Shown: positions 1 to 10,831, counted from the first letter of the stretch. The stretch: 64,000 nt of DNA from Methanomicrobia archaeon (GCA_015660915.1 JACTTZ010000005.1:155035-219034), one strand, 5' to 3'. Translations and numbers: made by a program. The notes: generated by a model from the sequence alone, not told the origin.

Positions 1-19
1 CGTAAGGAGTTGATAAAAA

Positions 20-238
20 ATGGTCGAACCAATGATACCGATTGGTGCTGCAATAGCGTTTGGGCTAGGTGCAATCGGAACCGGGATGGCACAGGCGAAG
101 ATTGGTGCAGCGGGAGCAGGAGTGATTGCAGAAAAACCAGAATTGTTCGGTTTAGCGCTCGTTTTTTTAGCGCTTCCAGAAACGTTAGTCATTTTAGGCT
201 TCGTCATAGCAGCGATTATCCTTTTCGTTCTAGTCTGA
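20..238 (+). CDS. atpK: A-type ATP synthase c (proteolipid) subunit K, operon 1
   Basis: Rotor-ring subunit of the membrane A0 sector, which carries the coupling ion. The 72-residue product is a hairpin of two hydrophobic helices joined by a polar loop (AEKPE, residues 37-41). Helix 2 has the ion-binding carboxylate in LPET (Glu54, Thr55). Helix 1 has Gln25, exactly 12 residues before the loop Ala37, the position of the Na+ ligand Gln32 of Ilyobacter c subunits; Gln plus Glu-Thr is the classical Na+ signature. The ATG follows AAGGAG at 4-9. Subunits H and I of this operon must lie left of the window. Na+ coupling is inferred from motif only. Confidence 0.93.
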   Translation: MVEPMIPIGAAIAFGLGAIGTGMAQAKIGAAGAGVIAEKPELFGLALVFLALPETLVILGFVIAAIILFVLV

Positions 239-241
239 CAT

Positions 242-394
242 ATGAACGCTCAGAACTTTAAGTGCTCGCGCGGGATATACTCGTCTGAGCTCTACAACGA
301 CTTTTCCAAACAGTCTCAAACCATTGTTGCAGGCGCTAATCCCTCTCTTCTAAAAACGGTACTGAATAAAGAAAAAGCCGAAAAAAGGTGCTGA
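242..394 (+). CDS. Small unrecognised ORF (50 aa) between atpK and atpE
   Basis: A 50-codon frame fills the gap between atpK (stop at 238) and atpE. It starts ATG at 242, and its TGA stop (392-394) overlaps an in-frame ATG of atpE (TGATG), a typical translational-coupling arrangement. The product is polar, with two Cys (one near the N terminus, one C-terminal), a run of Ser/Gln in the middle and a lysine-rich end; it has no membrane segment. I do not recognise it. The second ATP synthase operon has only 6 bases here, so this is an insertion relative to its paralogue. No strong ribosome site precedes it. It could be a real small protein or chance openness in a short spacer. Confidence 0.4.
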   Translation: MNAQNFKCSRGIYSSELYNDFSKQSQTIVAGANPSLLKTVLNKEKAEKRC

Positions 395-993
395 TGCAAA
401 TGATGTCAGAGCAGTTGACTGACTTGCTGATAGCGATGGAGGAGAGCACTGAAGAACGAATTAACGAGATTATAAAGCAAGCTCATCAAGACGCCGAAGA
501 AATAAAAAGAACTGCTGAAGAAAAGGCAGAGACGATCAAAAAGTCGTACCTCGACAGTGCAGAAAAATCCTTTGAGTCAGAACGGAACAAACTGATTTAC
601 AACGCCAAGTCCGAGATTAAAATGGACGTGATCAAAGCAAAGGATGAGATGATACAAAGCGCGTTTGTTGAAGCCAAAAAAAGTCTAGACGATCTTAGAG
701 ATCACGAAAGCTACAAAGGACGTTTCAAGAGTATGATCCAAGAAGCGATGCACGAACTAGGGGGGGAGAAGGCGCGGCTTCATATCGACATGAGGGATGA
801 AAACCTCTGCAAGCAAATCTTAGATGAGCTGAATGAGAATTCTGAGATCGTCGTTGATTTAACGTCTGCAGGAGGGTTAAACGTCAGCACCAGAGACGAA
901 AAAGTTGTTGTATTCAATACAATTGAGTCAAGACTCGACAGGGCTAAAGAGTTCCTAGAACGACAGGTTTTTGCCACTCTTTACGGTGATTAG
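394..993 (+). CDS. atpE: A-type ATP synthase subunit E, operon 1
   Basis: Peripheral-stalk subunit that with H links the catalytic head to the membrane sector. The product (199 aa from ATG 394) has a long charged N-terminal helix rich in Glu, Lys and Ala, expected to form a coiled coil with H, then a globular C-terminal domain, as usual for the family. The start is uncertain: GTG 388 and ATGs at 394, 400 and 403 are all in frame. GGTG at 387-390 suits 400 or 403 as a ribosome site, while 394 overlaps the stop of the preceding small ORF. The end overlaps the region upstream of atpC. Confidence 0.88.
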   Translation: MQMMSEQLTDLLIAMEESTEERINEIIKQAHQDAEEIKRTAEEKAETIKKSYLDSAEKSFESERNKLIYNAKSEIKMDVIKAKDEMIQSAFVEAKKSLDDLRDHESYKGRFKSMIQEAMHELGGEKARLHIDMRDENLCKQILDELNENSEIVVDLTSAGGLNVSTRDEKVVVFNTIESRLDRAKEFLERQVFATLYGD

Positions 994-994
994 C

Positions 995-2044
995 GTGGAG
1001 TACGATTATGCGAATGCGCGAATCAGGGCTATGAAAAGTCGCCTGCTTGACCGGAAAGAACTCGAGGAGCTAGCCGGCAAGTTGGACCTTGAGTCTGTGA
1101 TCAATCAATTGGAGGAGACGCCATATCGAGAGGACATAGAGAGCGCGAGTGTAAAATATACGGGTATAGCTTGTGTCGAATATGCGCTTCGACAGAGTTT
1201 AAGTAATACCTTTCGTTTAATTCTGAGTTTTGTAAAGGGAGAAGACACGCAGACCCTTATGGAGATATTCCTCAACAGGTGGGATATCCAAAATATAAAA
1301 ACGATCTTGAGGGGAAAAAACATCCACGAGCCGGCAAACGAGATATTAGAGAGTCTAGCACCGGCAGGCGCACTTGACGACGCGACGCTCGTTGCGCTAA
1401 CCAAGCAACTAGACGTTAAGGCCGTAATAGATTTACTTGCAACCTGGGGGATCGAGTATTCACGCCCGCTAACGCAGCATTTTAAGGAATATAGCGAAAG
1501 AAAAGATCTCGTTGTTTTAGAATATGCGTTGGACAAGTTCTACTACGAACACGCTTTGTCCGTCGCGGCGGGTGAATCGTACGACGAAGGGATCATTCGA
1601 GGAATGCTAACGAGAGAAATAGACGTAACAAACATAAAGAGTGTTTTGCGGATCATACGAGACAAAGTCGAACTTGAAGATGCCCAATACTACTTCATTC
1701 GCGGTGGAAAAGAGTTAGATGTCAACAAGCTGTCGGCCTTAAGCGCAACCCGAACGATTGACGGAGTTATTAAACAATTGACCGGCACTTCTTATGATTT
1801 TCTCGCTAGTGTTCCCGACGAGTACGTCAAAATGGAGAAGATCTCGGCATTTGAAAAAGAGCTCGACACGTTTCTCTTGCACAAAGCGCTGGGCCTGTTC
1901 ACTGGAGATCCGTTAAGCATCGCCTTGGCCATAGGCTATCTGTGGGCTAAGTTAAACGAGATCGCAAATATCCGTATAATAGCCTTATGCAAGACAGAGT
2001 ATGTGCCAGAAAAGGAGTTGATGGAGGAACTGGTGTTTGTATAA
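995..2044 (+). CDS. atpC: A-type ATP synthase subunit C, operon 1
   Basis: Central-stalk adaptor (homologue of V-ATPase subunit d) that seats the D/F axle on the c ring. The product is about 349 aa, the family length, starts EYDYANARIRAMKS and is largely helical. GTG 995 is preferred because GGTGAT (985-990), inside the end of atpE, sits four bases upstream; an in-frame TTG at 971 would add eight residues and overlap atpE. It overlaps atpF by eight bases, in line with tight operon packing. Confidence 0.9.
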   Translation: MEYDYANARIRAMKSRLLDRKELEELAGKLDLESVINQLEETPYREDIESASVKYTGIACVEYALRQSLSNTFRLILSFVKGEDTQTLMEIFLNRWDIQNIKTILRGKNIHEPANEILESLAPAGALDDATLVALTKQLDVKAVIDLLATWGIEYSRPLTQHFKEYSERKDLVVLEYALDKFYYEHALSVAAGESYDEGIIRGMLTREIDVTNIKSVLRIIRDKVELEDAQYYFIRGGKELDVNKLSALSATRTIDGVIKQLTGTSYDFLASVPDEYVKMEKISAFEKELDTFLLHKALGLFTGDPLSIALAIGYLWAKLNEIANIRIIALCKTEYVPEKELMEELVFV

Positions 2045-2357
2045 GTTTATAGTCATTACCGATCCTGAAACTGCACCAGGATTTCGACTCGCCGGAGTGG
2101 AGGTGCTCGAGGCTTCTACGGTAGAAGAGGCGAAGGACATAATCCCGTCCTTGTTATACAAGGATGATACCGGCATTGTCGCGGTGAACGAGGATTTAAT
2201 GGATTCGCTCGATCAAAAGCTCATTGAGAAAATCGAAAAGACGCACAGGCCGATAGTTATTCCCATACCGTCGAGAACGCGACAAATTGATCGCACCGAC
2301 TACATAGAAAGGATGTTGCGCAGGGCGATTGGCTACAATATCGTTGTGAGGAGATAG
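2037..2357 (+). CDS. atpF: A-type ATP synthase subunit F, operon 1
   Basis: Small rotor subunit (106 aa) that binds the D axle and regulates ATP hydrolysis in A/V-type enzymes. It shows the family pattern: an N-terminal strand with ITDPETAPGFRLAGV, a mid-region helix that includes an acidic stretch, and the late IPIPS segment. The start is TTG, overlapping the end of atpC. It ends three bases before atpA. Confidence 0.9.
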   Translation: MYKFIVITDPETAPGFRLAGVEVLEASTVEEAKDIIPSLLYKDDTGIVAVNEDLMDSLDQKLIEKIEKTHRPIVIPIPSRTRQIDRTDYIERMLRRAIGYNIVVRR

Positions 2358-2360
2358 GAT

Positions 2361-4100
2361 ATGCTGCAGGGATTAATCTCACGGATTTCAGGTCCGGTCG
2401 TTTACGCTCACGGAATGCGCGGGTCGAGATTGTATGACGTCGTGCGAGTCGGTCACGAGCAGCTCAACGGCGAGATAATACGATTAGACGCAGATGAGGC
2501 TGTCATCCAAGTCTACGAAGATACGTCAGGACTGAAGGTCGGGGAGGAAGTCGTAGATACCGAGAGCCCGCTGAGCGTCGAATTGGGTCCTGGTATAATA
2601 TCGTCAATCTATGATGGCATTCAGAGACCTCTCCCAATATTGATGGAAAAAAGTGGAGATTTCATTTCGCGCGGGATAACGGCGCCTGGGCTTGACCGAG
2701 ATCGAAAATGGGAGTTCGCCCCTTCAGTGAAGCAAGGCGATGCTTTGGTAGCAGGAGATGTCGTAGGAACGGTACACGAGTATCATATTGAGCACAAGAT
2801 CATGGTTCCTCCAAATGTATCAGGTACGGTAACTGAAATAGCAGGTGGAAACTTCACGGTAGAAGATACCGTGTGCGTCTTAGATAACAAGACCAACGTT
2901 ACGATGATGCAGAAATGGCCGGTGCGAATTGGCAGGCCGTACGCTAAAAAGCTGGATGCCACGTCGCCGCTGCTTACCGGACAGCGCATTTTTGACAGCA
3001 TGTTTCCGGTGACAAAAGGCGGCACTGCCATGATTCCCGGTGGATTTGGCACCGGAAAAACCGTCTCGGAACAAACGCTCGCAAAGTGGGCTGATGCGCA
3101 GATTATAGTATACATCGGCTGTGGAGAGCGAGGCAATGAGATGACTGATGTGCTGACCGAATTCCCTGCGTTGGTTGACCCTCGTACGAAGCGACCGTTG
3201 ATCCAAAGGACCATCATGATAGCAAACACCTCGAACATGCCCGTTGCGGCTAGGGAAGCCTCCATTTACACAGGGATCACCATGGCTGAATACTACAGGG
3301 ACATGGGGTACGACGTCGCTTTGATGGCAGACTCGACGTCACGATGGGGAGAAGCGCTCCGAGAGGTTTCGGGGAGACTGGAAGAGATGCCTGGAGAAGA
3401 GGGATATCCCGCCTATCTCGCAACACGGTTGGCGGCCTTTTACGAGCGTGCCGGCAGGGTTGTTTGTCTAGGTGCAGACGGGCGCACCGGATCAATCACA
3501 GTCGTTGGCGCGGTGTCGCCGCCCGGCGGCGATTTCTCAGAGCCGATAACTCAAAACACGCTGCGCATAGCTGGGGCATTCTGGGCTCTAGACACTAGCT
3601 TAGCGTACAGGAGACATTTTCCCGCAGTCAACTGGATAAATAGCTACTCGCTCTATCTAGATAGCGTCCAAGAGTCTTTTGTTGACAGCATCGCTTACGA
3701 TTGGAGAGACCTACGCGACAAGACCATGTTTCTCCTGCAAAAGGAGGTCGAATTGCAGGAGATCGTTCAACTGGTAGGTCCCGATGCATTGCCAGAGACT
3801 GAAAAGGCGATCTTAGAAGTAACGAGAATGATACGCGAGGACTTCCTACAGCAAAGCGCGTTTGACGAGATTGACTCTTTTTGCCCTCTTGAAAAGCAGT
3901 ACTGGATGTTGAAAGCGATCCTCGCCTTCAACGATGCGACAACCGAGGCGTTGAGCAGGGGGATCTCGCTGCAACAAGTGCTGGCCTTGCCAGTAAAAAC
4001 AGCTATTGCGCGCATGAAGGAACAGGAAGAGCTGGATGCCATAAAAGGCCTTATAGACGTAATAGACAGCAGTGTGGGGTCTCTGGAGGCAGCAACGTGA
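2361..4100 (+). CDS. atpA: A-type ATP synthase catalytic subunit A, operon 1
   Basis: Catalytic subunit of the A1 head. The 579-aa product has an N-terminal beta barrel, the A-specific bulge domain, and the nucleotide-binding domain with P-loop GGFGTGKT at about residues 226-234, [13 protein letters not shown] and [11 protein letters not shown] motifs, then the C-terminal helical domain. Length and motifs are complete. The start ATG follows GGAG in the end of atpF, and the stop overlaps the atpB start by four bases. It is the paralogue of the minus-strand copy at 8771-10498. Confidence 0.97.
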   Translation: MLQGLISRISGPVVYAHGMRGSRLYDVVRVGHEQLNGEIIRLDADEAVIQVYEDTSGLKVGEEVVDTESPLSVELGPGIISSIYDGIQRPLPILMEKSGDFISRGITAPGLDRDRKWEFAPSVKQGDALVAGDVVGTVHEYHIEHKIMVPPNVSGTVTEIAGGNFTVEDTVCVLDNKTNVTMMQKWPVRIGRPYAKKLDATSPLLTGQRIFDSMFPVTKGGTAMIPGGFGTGKTVSEQTLAKWADAQIIVYIGCGERGNEMTDVLTEFPALVDPRTKRPLIQRTIMIANTSNMPVAAREASIYTGITMAEYYRDMGYDVALMADSTSRWGEALREVSGRLEEMPGEEGYPAYLATRLAAFYERAGRVVCLGADGRTGSITVVGAVSPPGGDFSEPITQNTLRIAGAFWALDTSLAYRRHFPAVNWINSYSLYLDSVQESFVDSIAYDWRDLRDKTMFLLQKEVELQEIVQLVGPDALPETEKAILEVTRMIREDFLQQSAFDEIDSFCPLEKQYWMLKAILAFNDATTEALSRGISLQQVLALPVKTAIARMKEQEELDAIKGLIDVIDSSVGSLEAAT

Positions 4101-5494
4101 CATCCCACAGTTTACTCACGAAAGAGTACAGAACAATTAACTACGTTTCTGGGCCGCTAATATTCACCGAGAACGTGAAAGGCGTTTCTTTCGGGGAGAC
4201 TGCCAAGATTACGCTTCCCAATGGAGAAGAGCGGACCGGTCAAGTTTTGGACGTTTCTCGAGAGCTCGCTGTCGTGCAAGTGTTCGAAGGGACAAGTGGG
4301 ATCGACGATCTCAACACGCGCGTCAGGTTTACGGGGGAGCCGCCAAAAGTAAACGTCTCATTTGACATGCTTGGCAGGATCTTCGATGGCGTCGGCAATC
4401 CACGAGACGGTGGGCCAGCAATCGTTTCAGAAGAGAGCGTGGATATCACAGGAACGCCAATAAATCCGTACGCCCGCGACAAGCCGGCTGACTTTATCCA
4501 AACGGGCATGTCAGCGATCGACGGCTTAAACACGCTCGTTCGGGGACAGAAACTCCCCATATTCTCAGGCTCTGGCTTGCCGGCAAGCCGGCTTGCAGCT
4601 CAGATAGCACGACAGGCGAAAGTGGTGGGCGAGGGGGAGAACTTCGCCGTCATTTTTGCAGCAATGGGGATTACCTACAAAGATGCGTCATTCTTTATGA
4701 GGGATTTTGAACGTACCGGGGCACTGGAGCGTGTGGTATTCTTTATGAATTTAGCAGATGACCCTACTATTGAGCGTGTTGCCACACCACGGTGTGCTTT
4801 GTCTGTTGCAGAATACCTCGCTTACACGCACGACTTGCACGTGCTCGTCATCCTCACTGACATGACGAATTATTGTGAAGCCTTGAGAGAAATTTCCACC
4901 GCGCGCGAGGAGGTCCCTGGTCGGCGTGGCTATCCGGGATACATGTATACCGACCTTGCGTCTATTTACGAACGGGCCGGACGGATCAAAGGAAAAAGGG
5001 GATCCATCACGCAAATCCCGATCCTAACCATGCCCGACGACGATATTACGCATCCTGTGCCCGATTTGACTGGCTACATCACTGAAGGGCAAATCGTGTT
5101 AAGCCGAGACCTGTACCGAAGAGGAGTAGATCCTCCTATTGACGCGCTTCCCTGTTTGTCTCGACTGATGAACTTGGGGATAGGGCCGGGAAAAACCAGA
5201 GAAGATCATCGAAATGTGGCGGACCAGCTCTACGCATCGTACGCATACGGCAGGGATTTGAGACGCTTGGTTGCCATTGTTGGCGAAGAGGCGCTGACCG
5301 AACTCGACAAGAAGTACTTAGAATTTGCAGATGAATTTGAACGACGATTCATATCTCAAGGAGATGAAGACAGAGACATTGAAACGACGTTCGGGATAGG
5401 CTGGGATGTCCTTTCGATGCTTCCCGAGGAGGAGCTAAAAAGGATAAAACTAGACTATATTCAAAAATATCATCCAGTTCATAAGGGGAGCTGA
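4097..5494 (+). CDS. atpB: A-type ATP synthase regulatory subunit B, operon 1
   Basis: Non-catalytic nucleotide-binding subunit that alternates with A in the head. The product has 465 aa with [13 protein letters not shown] near its N terminus and the degenerate P-loop region FSGSGLP typical of B subunits (no GKT), plus [12 protein letters not shown] and the [11 protein letters not shown] segment. GTG is the start, with TGGAGG eight bases upstream. It is followed after one base by atpD. Confidence 0.97.
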   Translation: MTSHSLLTKEYRTINYVSGPLIFTENVKGVSFGETAKITLPNGEERTGQVLDVSRELAVVQVFEGTSGIDDLNTRVRFTGEPPKVNVSFDMLGRIFDGVGNPRDGGPAIVSEESVDITGTPINPYARDKPADFIQTGMSAIDGLNTLVRGQKLPIFSGSGLPASRLAAQIARQAKVVGEGENFAVIFAAMGITYKDASFFMRDFERTGALERVVFFMNLADDPTIERVATPRCALSVAEYLAYTHDLHVLVILTDMTNYCEALREISTAREEVPGRRGYPGYMYTDLASIYERAGRIKGKRGSITQIPILTMPDDDITHPVPDLTGYITEGQIVLSRDLYRRGVDPPIDALPCLSRLMNLGIGPGKTREDHRNVADQLYASYAYGRDLRRLVAIVGEEALTELDKKYLEFADEFERRFISQGDEDRDIETTFGIGWDVLSMLPEEELKRIKLDYIQKYHPVHKGS

Positions 5495-5495
5495 C

Positions 5496-6164
5496 GTGGA
5501 ACAAGTTCACCCCACTCGAATGGAACTGATCAAAAAAAATGGCCAAATAAAACTGGCCGAGCAGGGAAGGGACCTCTTGCGCCAAAAGATGGACGCCCTC
5601 ATTCAAGAGTTTTTTCACATCATGATTTCGGTTTCCAAATCGCGAGAAGAACTGGACATCGCAGCCATAGCTGCCCAACGCTCTTTGTGCGTCGCTGAAG
5701 CAGTTGACGATCTTACAGCTCTGAAATCCGCTTCCTTTGCGACAAAACGAGCCCTAACCCTTGATATTCGGGGGAAAAACATAATGGGGGTTCCAGTTCC
5801 ACTCGTTGAACGAAAGACCGTCACAAAAAGTGTCCTCGAACGTGGTTACAGTATGATAGGGACAAGCGGGCGGATAGACGAAACGGCAGAGAGGTATGAA
5901 ACAGAACTAGATCTGATCATCGGGCTTGCAGAGACTGAGACATCTCTCCGAAGGCTCGGCGACGAAATTCAGATGAATAGAAGGCGAGTAAACGCCCTCG
6001 AACAAGTGCTCATACCCGAGCTTAAAAGGCAAGCAAAATACATCAAGATAGCCATCGGAGAGCGAGAAAGAGAGGATCTATATCGACTGAAGAAGGTCAA
6101 AAAGATTATTGAACAGAATGCCAAAAAGAAGAAACAGACAGCGGCTTCTGTTGCCGCGGCGTAA
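5496..6164 (+). CDS. atpD: A-type ATP synthase subunit D, operon 1
   Basis: Central rotor axle. The 222-aa product is nearly all helix, starting VHPTRMELIKKNGQI and ending in a basic Lys-rich tail followed by Ala/Val; residues 130-200 form the return arm of the coiled coil. The GTG start has GGGGAG just upstream. It is the last recognisable gene of operon 1 and lies tail to tail with the end of operon 2, 70 bases apart. Confidence 0.95.
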   Translation: MEQVHPTRMELIKKNGQIKLAEQGRDLLRQKMDALIQEFFHIMISVSKSREELDIAAIAAQRSLCVAEAVDDLTALKSASFATKRALTLDIRGKNIMGVPVPLVERKTVTKSVLERGYSMIGTSGRIDETAERYETELDLIIGLAETETSLRRLGDEIQMNRRRVNALEQVLIPELKRQAKYIKIAIGEREREDLYRLKKVKKIIEQNAKKKKQTAASVAAA

Positions 6165-6234
6165 TTCCTGTCAGTCAGCAGGTATCCCTTAGTAAAAGAC
6201 GACCATTGTGCCTTCTTTGGGATCCCGTAACAAA

Positions 6235-6564
6235 TTACTCTTTAGCTATTATCGCGGCACAAACTTCATCGACCGCTGTTTTCTCTGGTTTTTCCTTGCT
6301 ACTCACTTGCTTTGCGACCACTATAATTTCCTCTAAATCATCTTTTGTCAGCTTTGCAAAAGAGATACCTTCCCAGTCGCTCCGCTTTATACATACCCAC
6401 GCTTCACCAAGGATGTGCTTGAGCACGTCGATGTCTGTTGAAGTGAATGACTTCCATTCTGACGGCATCTTCCGCCGCATTTTTTCGAGCGCAACTTCAA
6501 CGGCTTTTTCCTTGTGTATCTGAAATAGCCGTCTTCCAACTTCCTCGTCTCGGGCTTCAGGCAT
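6235..6564 (-). CDS. Small unrecognised protein at the end of ATP synthase operon 2
   Basis: A 109-aa soluble, highly charged protein rich in Lys and Glu, with aromatic residues in the middle (two WxxF/WVCI-like spots) and no membrane segment. I do not recognise the family. A strong ribosome site (GGGGGAGTG) lies directly before the ATG, and the gene follows atpD of operon 2 by 66 bases on the same strand, so it is probably cotranscribed. Operon 1 has no equivalent inside the window. A role as an accessory or regulatory factor of ATP synthase 2 is a guess from position only. Confidence 0.7.
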   Translation of the reverse strand: MPEARDEEVGRRLFQIHKEKAVEVALEKMRRKMPSEWKSFTSTDIDVLKHILGEAWVCIKRSDWEGISFAKLTKDDLEEIIVVAKQVSSKEKPEKTAVDEVCAAIIAKE

Positions 6565-6630
6565 TACACTCCCCCAATCGTGCAGGAAACAATTGCAACG
6601 GGCACATGGCTCGGACGAAAAAGGCCGATA

Positions 6631-7272
6631 TCACGCGGCTTCAGCAGCCTTCGCTTTTATCTTTATCTTCTTAAGTCGGAAGATATTTTCGCGTTCCATT
6701 TCTTCGAGCCTGAAGACGATGAACGCCTCAGCCTCTTTTAAGTCGGGTATGACTCGAAACTCGAGAGCGTTGACACGACGCTTTATCCTTTCAATTTCCA
6801 CAAGCAGTCGCTTGACCGCGGTTTCTACTTCGGCGGCGCGTATGACCTTATCCAACAACTCCTCATACGCCGCGGCAGCCTCGTCAATGGCGGATGATGT
6901 CCCGATGATTCCGTACCCCCGCTCATCTATGCTTTGACTGATGCTGGTGAAGGACACCTCTGGCACGACGACTCCCATCAAACTTCTGCTCGTTAACGCG
7001 ACCTCGGGTTTGTGCTTTAGAGCAAACGCGGCAGAATAGACTTCGATCACGCCTTCGACCATTTTAGCGACATCGATCTTCTCTTTTGCGACTTTATATG
7101 TATTCGCCAAATCCATGCTCGCGTCTTTGGCCTTTTCAAGGACATCAAAGAACTCCAGAATGAGTCCATCCCGCTTCATCTTCAGCAGGTTATAGCCTGA
7201 CTCCGAGAGGCGGATTTTCTTCTTGATCTCGAGCAGTTCCGATCGTGTTGGTTTTACTTCCCTTAAAGCCAT
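6631..7272 (-). CDS. atpD: A-type ATP synthase subunit D, operon 2
   Basis: Rotor axle of the second enzyme, 213 aa. It starts VKPTRSELLEIKKKI, like its paralogue, and has the internal SLMGVVVPEV and RRVNALEFRVIP motifs that mark the D family. It is predicted all-helical coiled coil with a basic C-terminal end. GGAGATCAC precedes the ATG. Sequence divergence from the operon-1 D is substantial, so the two operons are not a recent duplication. Confidence 0.95.
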   Translation of the reverse strand: MALREVKPTRSELLEIKKKIRLSESGYNLLKMKRDGLILEFFDVLEKAKDASMDLANTYKVAKEKIDVAKMVEGVIEVYSAAFALKHKPEVALTSRSLMGVVVPEVSFTSISQSIDERGYGIIGTSSAIDEAAAAYEELLDKVIRAAEVETAVKRLLVEIERIKRRVNALEFRVIPDLKEAEAFIVFRLEEMERENIFRLKKIKIKAKAAEAA

Positions 7273-7353
7273 GTGATCTCCTTGGTCGGTCGAGGATTAT
7301 AGTACTGCACGTTCGCATCGCTCATCGGGTAGCGACGCGATGGCGCCCCCTTG

Positions 7354-8760
7354 TTAGGAGGCTGCCGGTACTGGCTCCTCTGTCCTTTTTGCGACGTGTG
7401 CTGGGTGATATTTCTCAATAAGCTTCCTGTCAATTCTCGTCAGTTGTGCTTCAGGCAGCGCCGCAAGTAGGTTCCAGCCGAGCTGCAGCGTATCCTCAAT
7501 GCCACGATCTTCCTCATAGCCTTGCCGCACGAATTTGTCCTCGAAAGCGTCTGCAAACTCGAGGAACGTCTTATCGCGGTCTGACAGTGACTCCTTGCCA
7601 ACGATCGCAACCAGCCCTCGCAGATCCTTGCCTTCAGCGTACGCCGCGTAGAGCTGGTCCGAAACGGCCTTGTGATCTTCCCTCGTCTTTCCAACTCCAA
7701 TCCCTGAGTTCATAAGGCGAGAGAGCGAGGGGAGCACATTAACGGGCGGATAGATGCCCCGACGATGCAACTCACGAGAGATCACGAACTGCCCTTCCGT
7801 TATGTACCCCGTAAGGTCGGGTATGGGGTGGGTGATATCGTCACCAGGCATGGTCAGAATCGGGATTTGCGTGATTGAGCCTGTTTTCCCGCGGATTCGT
7901 CCCGCGCGTTCATAAATTGACGCGAGGTCGGTATACATGTATCCTGGATACCCACGCCTGCCCGGCACCTCCTCGCGCGCAGCACCGATCTGTCGTAGCG
8001 CTTCGCAGTAATTCGTCATGTCAGTAAGTATGACGAGCACGTGCATGTCGTGCTCATAGGCGAGATACTCAGCCGTCGTGAGCGCAAGTCGTGGAGTAAT
8101 TAACCTCTCGATAGCAGGGTCGTCCGCTAGATTCAAGAATACAACGGCCCGCTCGAGCGCACCAGTTCTCTCGAAGTCGTTCATGAAGTGTTGTGCCTCT
8201 TCTGCGGTGATGCCCATAGCCACGAAAATGACCGCAAAGGCTTCCTCTGCGCCCAATACCTTTGCCTGCCGAGCGATTTGCAGCGCGAGGTCGTTGTGCG
8301 GGAGACCCGATCCAGAGAAAATGGGCAATTTCTGACCTCGAACGAGGGTGTTCATTCCATCTATCGTGGAAACGCCGGTTTGGATAAATTCAGACGGGTT
8401 GTCCCGAGCATAGGGATTAATGGCCGCACCGGTGATATCGAGTCGCTTTTCAGGCACGATTTCTGGTCCGCCATCCAACGGTTCCCCTGATCCTGAGAGT
8501 ATGCGACCGAGTATTTCCTTCGACACGGGCATCTTGATGACTTCACCGGTGAACCGTATCCGCGAGTGCGTATCAATGCCCGCCGTCGTCTCGAACACTT
8601 GAAGTGCTACGAGCTTTTCGGACGTATCAAGAACCTGCCCTCTCTTTATCGTTCCGTCGTCTAGGATGACGTTGACAAGCTCCATATACCCAACCGGCTC
8701 TGTTTTCTCAACGAAAACAAGGGGCCCCGCGATGGACGTTATTGTTCGATATTCTTTCAT
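7354..8760 (-). CDS. atpB: A-type ATP synthase regulatory subunit B, operon 2
   Basis: Non-catalytic head subunit, 468 aa. It shares with the operon-1 B the [13 protein letters not shown] start, [24 protein letters not shown] and [14 protein letters not shown] segments. ATG 8760 is chosen because GGGTGA lies just upstream and the conserved N terminus begins there; the frame is open further up but that part overlaps atpA out of frame. It ends with a Pro/Ala-containing tail absent from the operon-1 copy. Confidence 0.97.
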   Translation of the reverse strand: MKEYRTITSIAGPLVFVEKTEPVGYMELVNVILDDGTIKRGQVLDTSEKLVALQVFETTAGIDTHSRIRFTGEVIKMPVSKEILGRILSGSGEPLDGGPEIVPEKRLDITGAAINPYARDNPSEFIQTGVSTIDGMNTLVRGQKLPIFSGSGLPHNDLALQIARQAKVLGAEEAFAVIFVAMGITAEEAQHFMNDFERTGALERAVVFLNLADDPAIERLITPRLALTTAEYLAYEHDMHVLVILTDMTNYCEALRQIGAAREEVPGRRGYPGYMYTDLASIYERAGRIRGKTGSITQIPILTMPGDDITHPIPDLTGYITEGQFVISRELHRRGIYPPVNVLPSLSRLMNSGIGVGKTREDHKAVSDQLYAAYAEGKDLRGLVAIVGKESLSDRDKTFLEFADAFEDKFVRQGYEEDRGIEDTLQLGWNLLAALPEAQLTRIDRKLIEKYHPAHVAKRTEEPVPAAS

Positions 8761-8770
8761 TTTCTTCACC

Positions 8771-10498
8771 CTACGCCAGCTCCGCTCGCATGGCCGTTTC
8801 AACCTCTTCGAGCTTCGTCCCGTATTCTGCTTCAAACTTGATTTGTGCCAGCTCCGCTTTTGCCGGGACGTTTATGATCTCATCGACGAGTCTGCCCATG
8901 TTAAGAGCTTTTCTCGCAAGGTCGTCGTACACCATAATGGCCGCTAGCATGTCATGTTGCTTCTCAAGCGGACAGTAGGTGTCAACCTCGTGGTAGGCGT
9001 TCTGCTGCAAGAAGTACTCTCGAATCATCCGCGCGACCTCGAGCGTCAGTTGCTCATCGTCAGGGAGCGCGTCAGATCCCACAAGTTGCACGACTTCCTG
9101 CAGTTCGCTTTCTTTCTGAAGAATTGCCATGGCTCGCATTCTCAGCTCTTCCCAGTCGCCCGCCACGTGGCCTACAAACCATTCCGCGAGGTTTTGTGTA
9201 TAGAGGCTGTACGAGTCCAACCAGTTAATCGACGGGAAATGACGGCGTTGTGAGAGCTTGCTATCAAGAGCCCAAAACACCTTTACTATTCTAAGCGTGT
9301 TTTGCGTCACGGGCTCTGAGAAATCGCCTCCGGGAGGACTAACCGCCCCGATAACGGTGATTGACCCTTCGTCACCGCTGAGCGTCTTGACACGCCCTGC
9401 CCGCTCATAGAACTCTGAGAGCCTAGCGGCAAGGTAAGCCGGATATCCCTCCTCGCCAGGCATTTCTTCCAGACGCGAAGAGATCTCACGCATCGCCTCG
9501 GCCCAGCGTGACGTTGAGTCCGCCATAAGGGAGACATCGTACCCCATGTCGCGGAAATATTCGGCGATGGTCAAACCTGTGTAAACGGACGCTTCGCGAG
9601 CTGCGACCGGCATGTTTGAGGTATTCGCTACAAGCACAGTTCGGTCCATAAGCGGCGCATTTGTTTGGGGGTCTTCGAGCTCCGGGAATTCGGTAAGCAC
9701 GTCGGCCATTTCGTTGCCTCGCTCCCCACAGCCGATATATACGACAATCTGCGTGTCAGACCATTTCGCGAGTTGCTGCTGCGCAACCGTCTTTCCAGAA
9801 CCAAATGGCCCAGGGATAGCGGCGGTTCCGCCTTTCGCTACGGGGAACAGGGCGTCCAGAATCCGTTGCCCCGTAACAAGTGGGACATCAGGCATAAGCT
9901 TCTCAACCGACGGTCTCGACACGCGAACGGGCCATTCCTGCATGAGCTTAAGTTGAGTTCCGTCGTCGAGGGTGCAGATCACGTCATCCACCGTGTGTTC
10001 GCCTGACTCGATGGTTGCTATCGTCCCGCTTATGCCAGGCGGGACCATAATCTTGTGCTTCAGGTTGGCGGTCTCTTGCACGTAGCCGATAGACTGTCCT
10101 CCCCGAACGTCCTCGCCCTTTTTCGCCTCGGGCACGAAATCCCATTTCTTGGAGTGGTCGAGTCCCGCGGCAGCGACTCCCCGCTCGATAAAGTCGCCCA
10201 GCTGAGCGTTCAACACCGGAAGCGGTCGTTGGATACCATCATAAATTGAACCTAACAGACCGGGCCCGAGCTCAACCGAGAGAGGGAGCCCAGTGTTTTC
10301 GACGGGCTCTCCGGGCTTGAGGCCCGAAGTATCTTCATAAACTTGAATGATGAACTTATCCCGGTCGATCTCGATAACCTCTCCCATTAAGCCTTCATCA
10401 CCGACCTTGACCAGGTCATACATCTTTGCTTCGATCCCAGTAACGGTAACGACGGGCCCTGCAACCCGGTAAATCCTTCCTTTTTGTTCTACTTCCAC
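8771..10498 (-). CDS. atpA: A-type ATP synthase catalytic subunit A, operon 2
   Basis: Catalytic subunit, 575 aa, with P-loop GPFGSGKT near residue 231, [25 protein letters not shown] and [11 protein letters not shown]. The bulge domain and C-terminal helical domain are present, so the enzyme should be catalytically competent. It overlaps atpF by ten bases at its start and is ten bases from atpB at its end. The P-loop (PFGS) differs from the operon-1 version (GFGT), matching an older divergence. Confidence 0.97.
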   Translation of the reverse strand: MEVEQKGRIYRVAGPVVTVTGIEAKMYDLVKVGDEGLMGEVIEIDRDKFIIQVYEDTSGLKPGEPVENTGLPLSVELGPGLLGSIYDGIQRPLPVLNAQLGDFIERGVAAAGLDHSKKWDFVPEAKKGEDVRGGQSIGYVQETANLKHKIMVPPGISGTIATIESGEHTVDDVICTLDDGTQLKLMQEWPVRVSRPSVEKLMPDVPLVTGQRILDALFPVAKGGTAAIPGPFGSGKTVAQQQLAKWSDTQIVVYIGCGERGNEMADVLTEFPELEDPQTNAPLMDRTVLVANTSNMPVAAREASVYTGLTIAEYFRDMGYDVSLMADSTSRWAEAMREISSRLEEMPGEEGYPAYLAARLSEFYERAGRVKTLSGDEGSITVIGAVSPPGGDFSEPVTQNTLRIVKVFWALDSKLSQRRHFPSINWLDSYSLYTQNLAEWFVGHVAGDWEELRMRAMAILQKESELQEVVQLVGSDALPDDEQLTLEVARMIREYFLQQNAYHEVDTYCPLEKQHDMLAAIMVYDDLARKALNMGRLVDEIINVPAKAELAQIKFEAEYGTKLEEVETAMRAELA

Positions 10499-10791
10499 AA
10501 GTCAACACCTACAGATCGCTTAATCTTCTCTCTCAGGTGGGTACGCGTATCTGCCGCGCCGCCGATTGAAATGACGGTGGGTTCGACCGAATCGTCCAAC
10601 GCTATTCGCAAAGGCGTCGACAGTTTTTCCACATCATCACTGTTCATGATCAAGATCCCTATGTCCTCCTCCTTTAAGACCTCCTTAAGCGTCGGCTCCA
10701 AACTGGCATCAGTTGTGATGAAAGTCTTTCGTACGCCAGCCAGGAGAAAACCGGTCACAAAATCCGCATTGCCAACAACTGCAACTTCCAC
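10489..10791 (-). CDS. atpF: A-type ATP synthase subunit F, operon 2
   Basis: Small rotor subunit, 100 aa from GTG 10791, starting [18 protein letters not shown] as in the F family. A second in-frame GTG at 10800 is possible, but the GGTGG that overlaps it looks like the ribosome site for 10791. The overlap with atpA keeps the compact operon layout. Confidence 0.9.
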   Translation of the reverse strand: MEVAVVGNADFVTGFLLAGVRKTFITTDASLEPTLKEVLKEEDIGILIMNSDDVEKLSTPLRIALDDSVEPTVISIGGAADTRTHLREKIKRSVGVDLWK

Positions 10792-10831
10792 GCGAACCAC
10801 CGCATCGTTATGTGCTTAGAATTGCGTTTTA

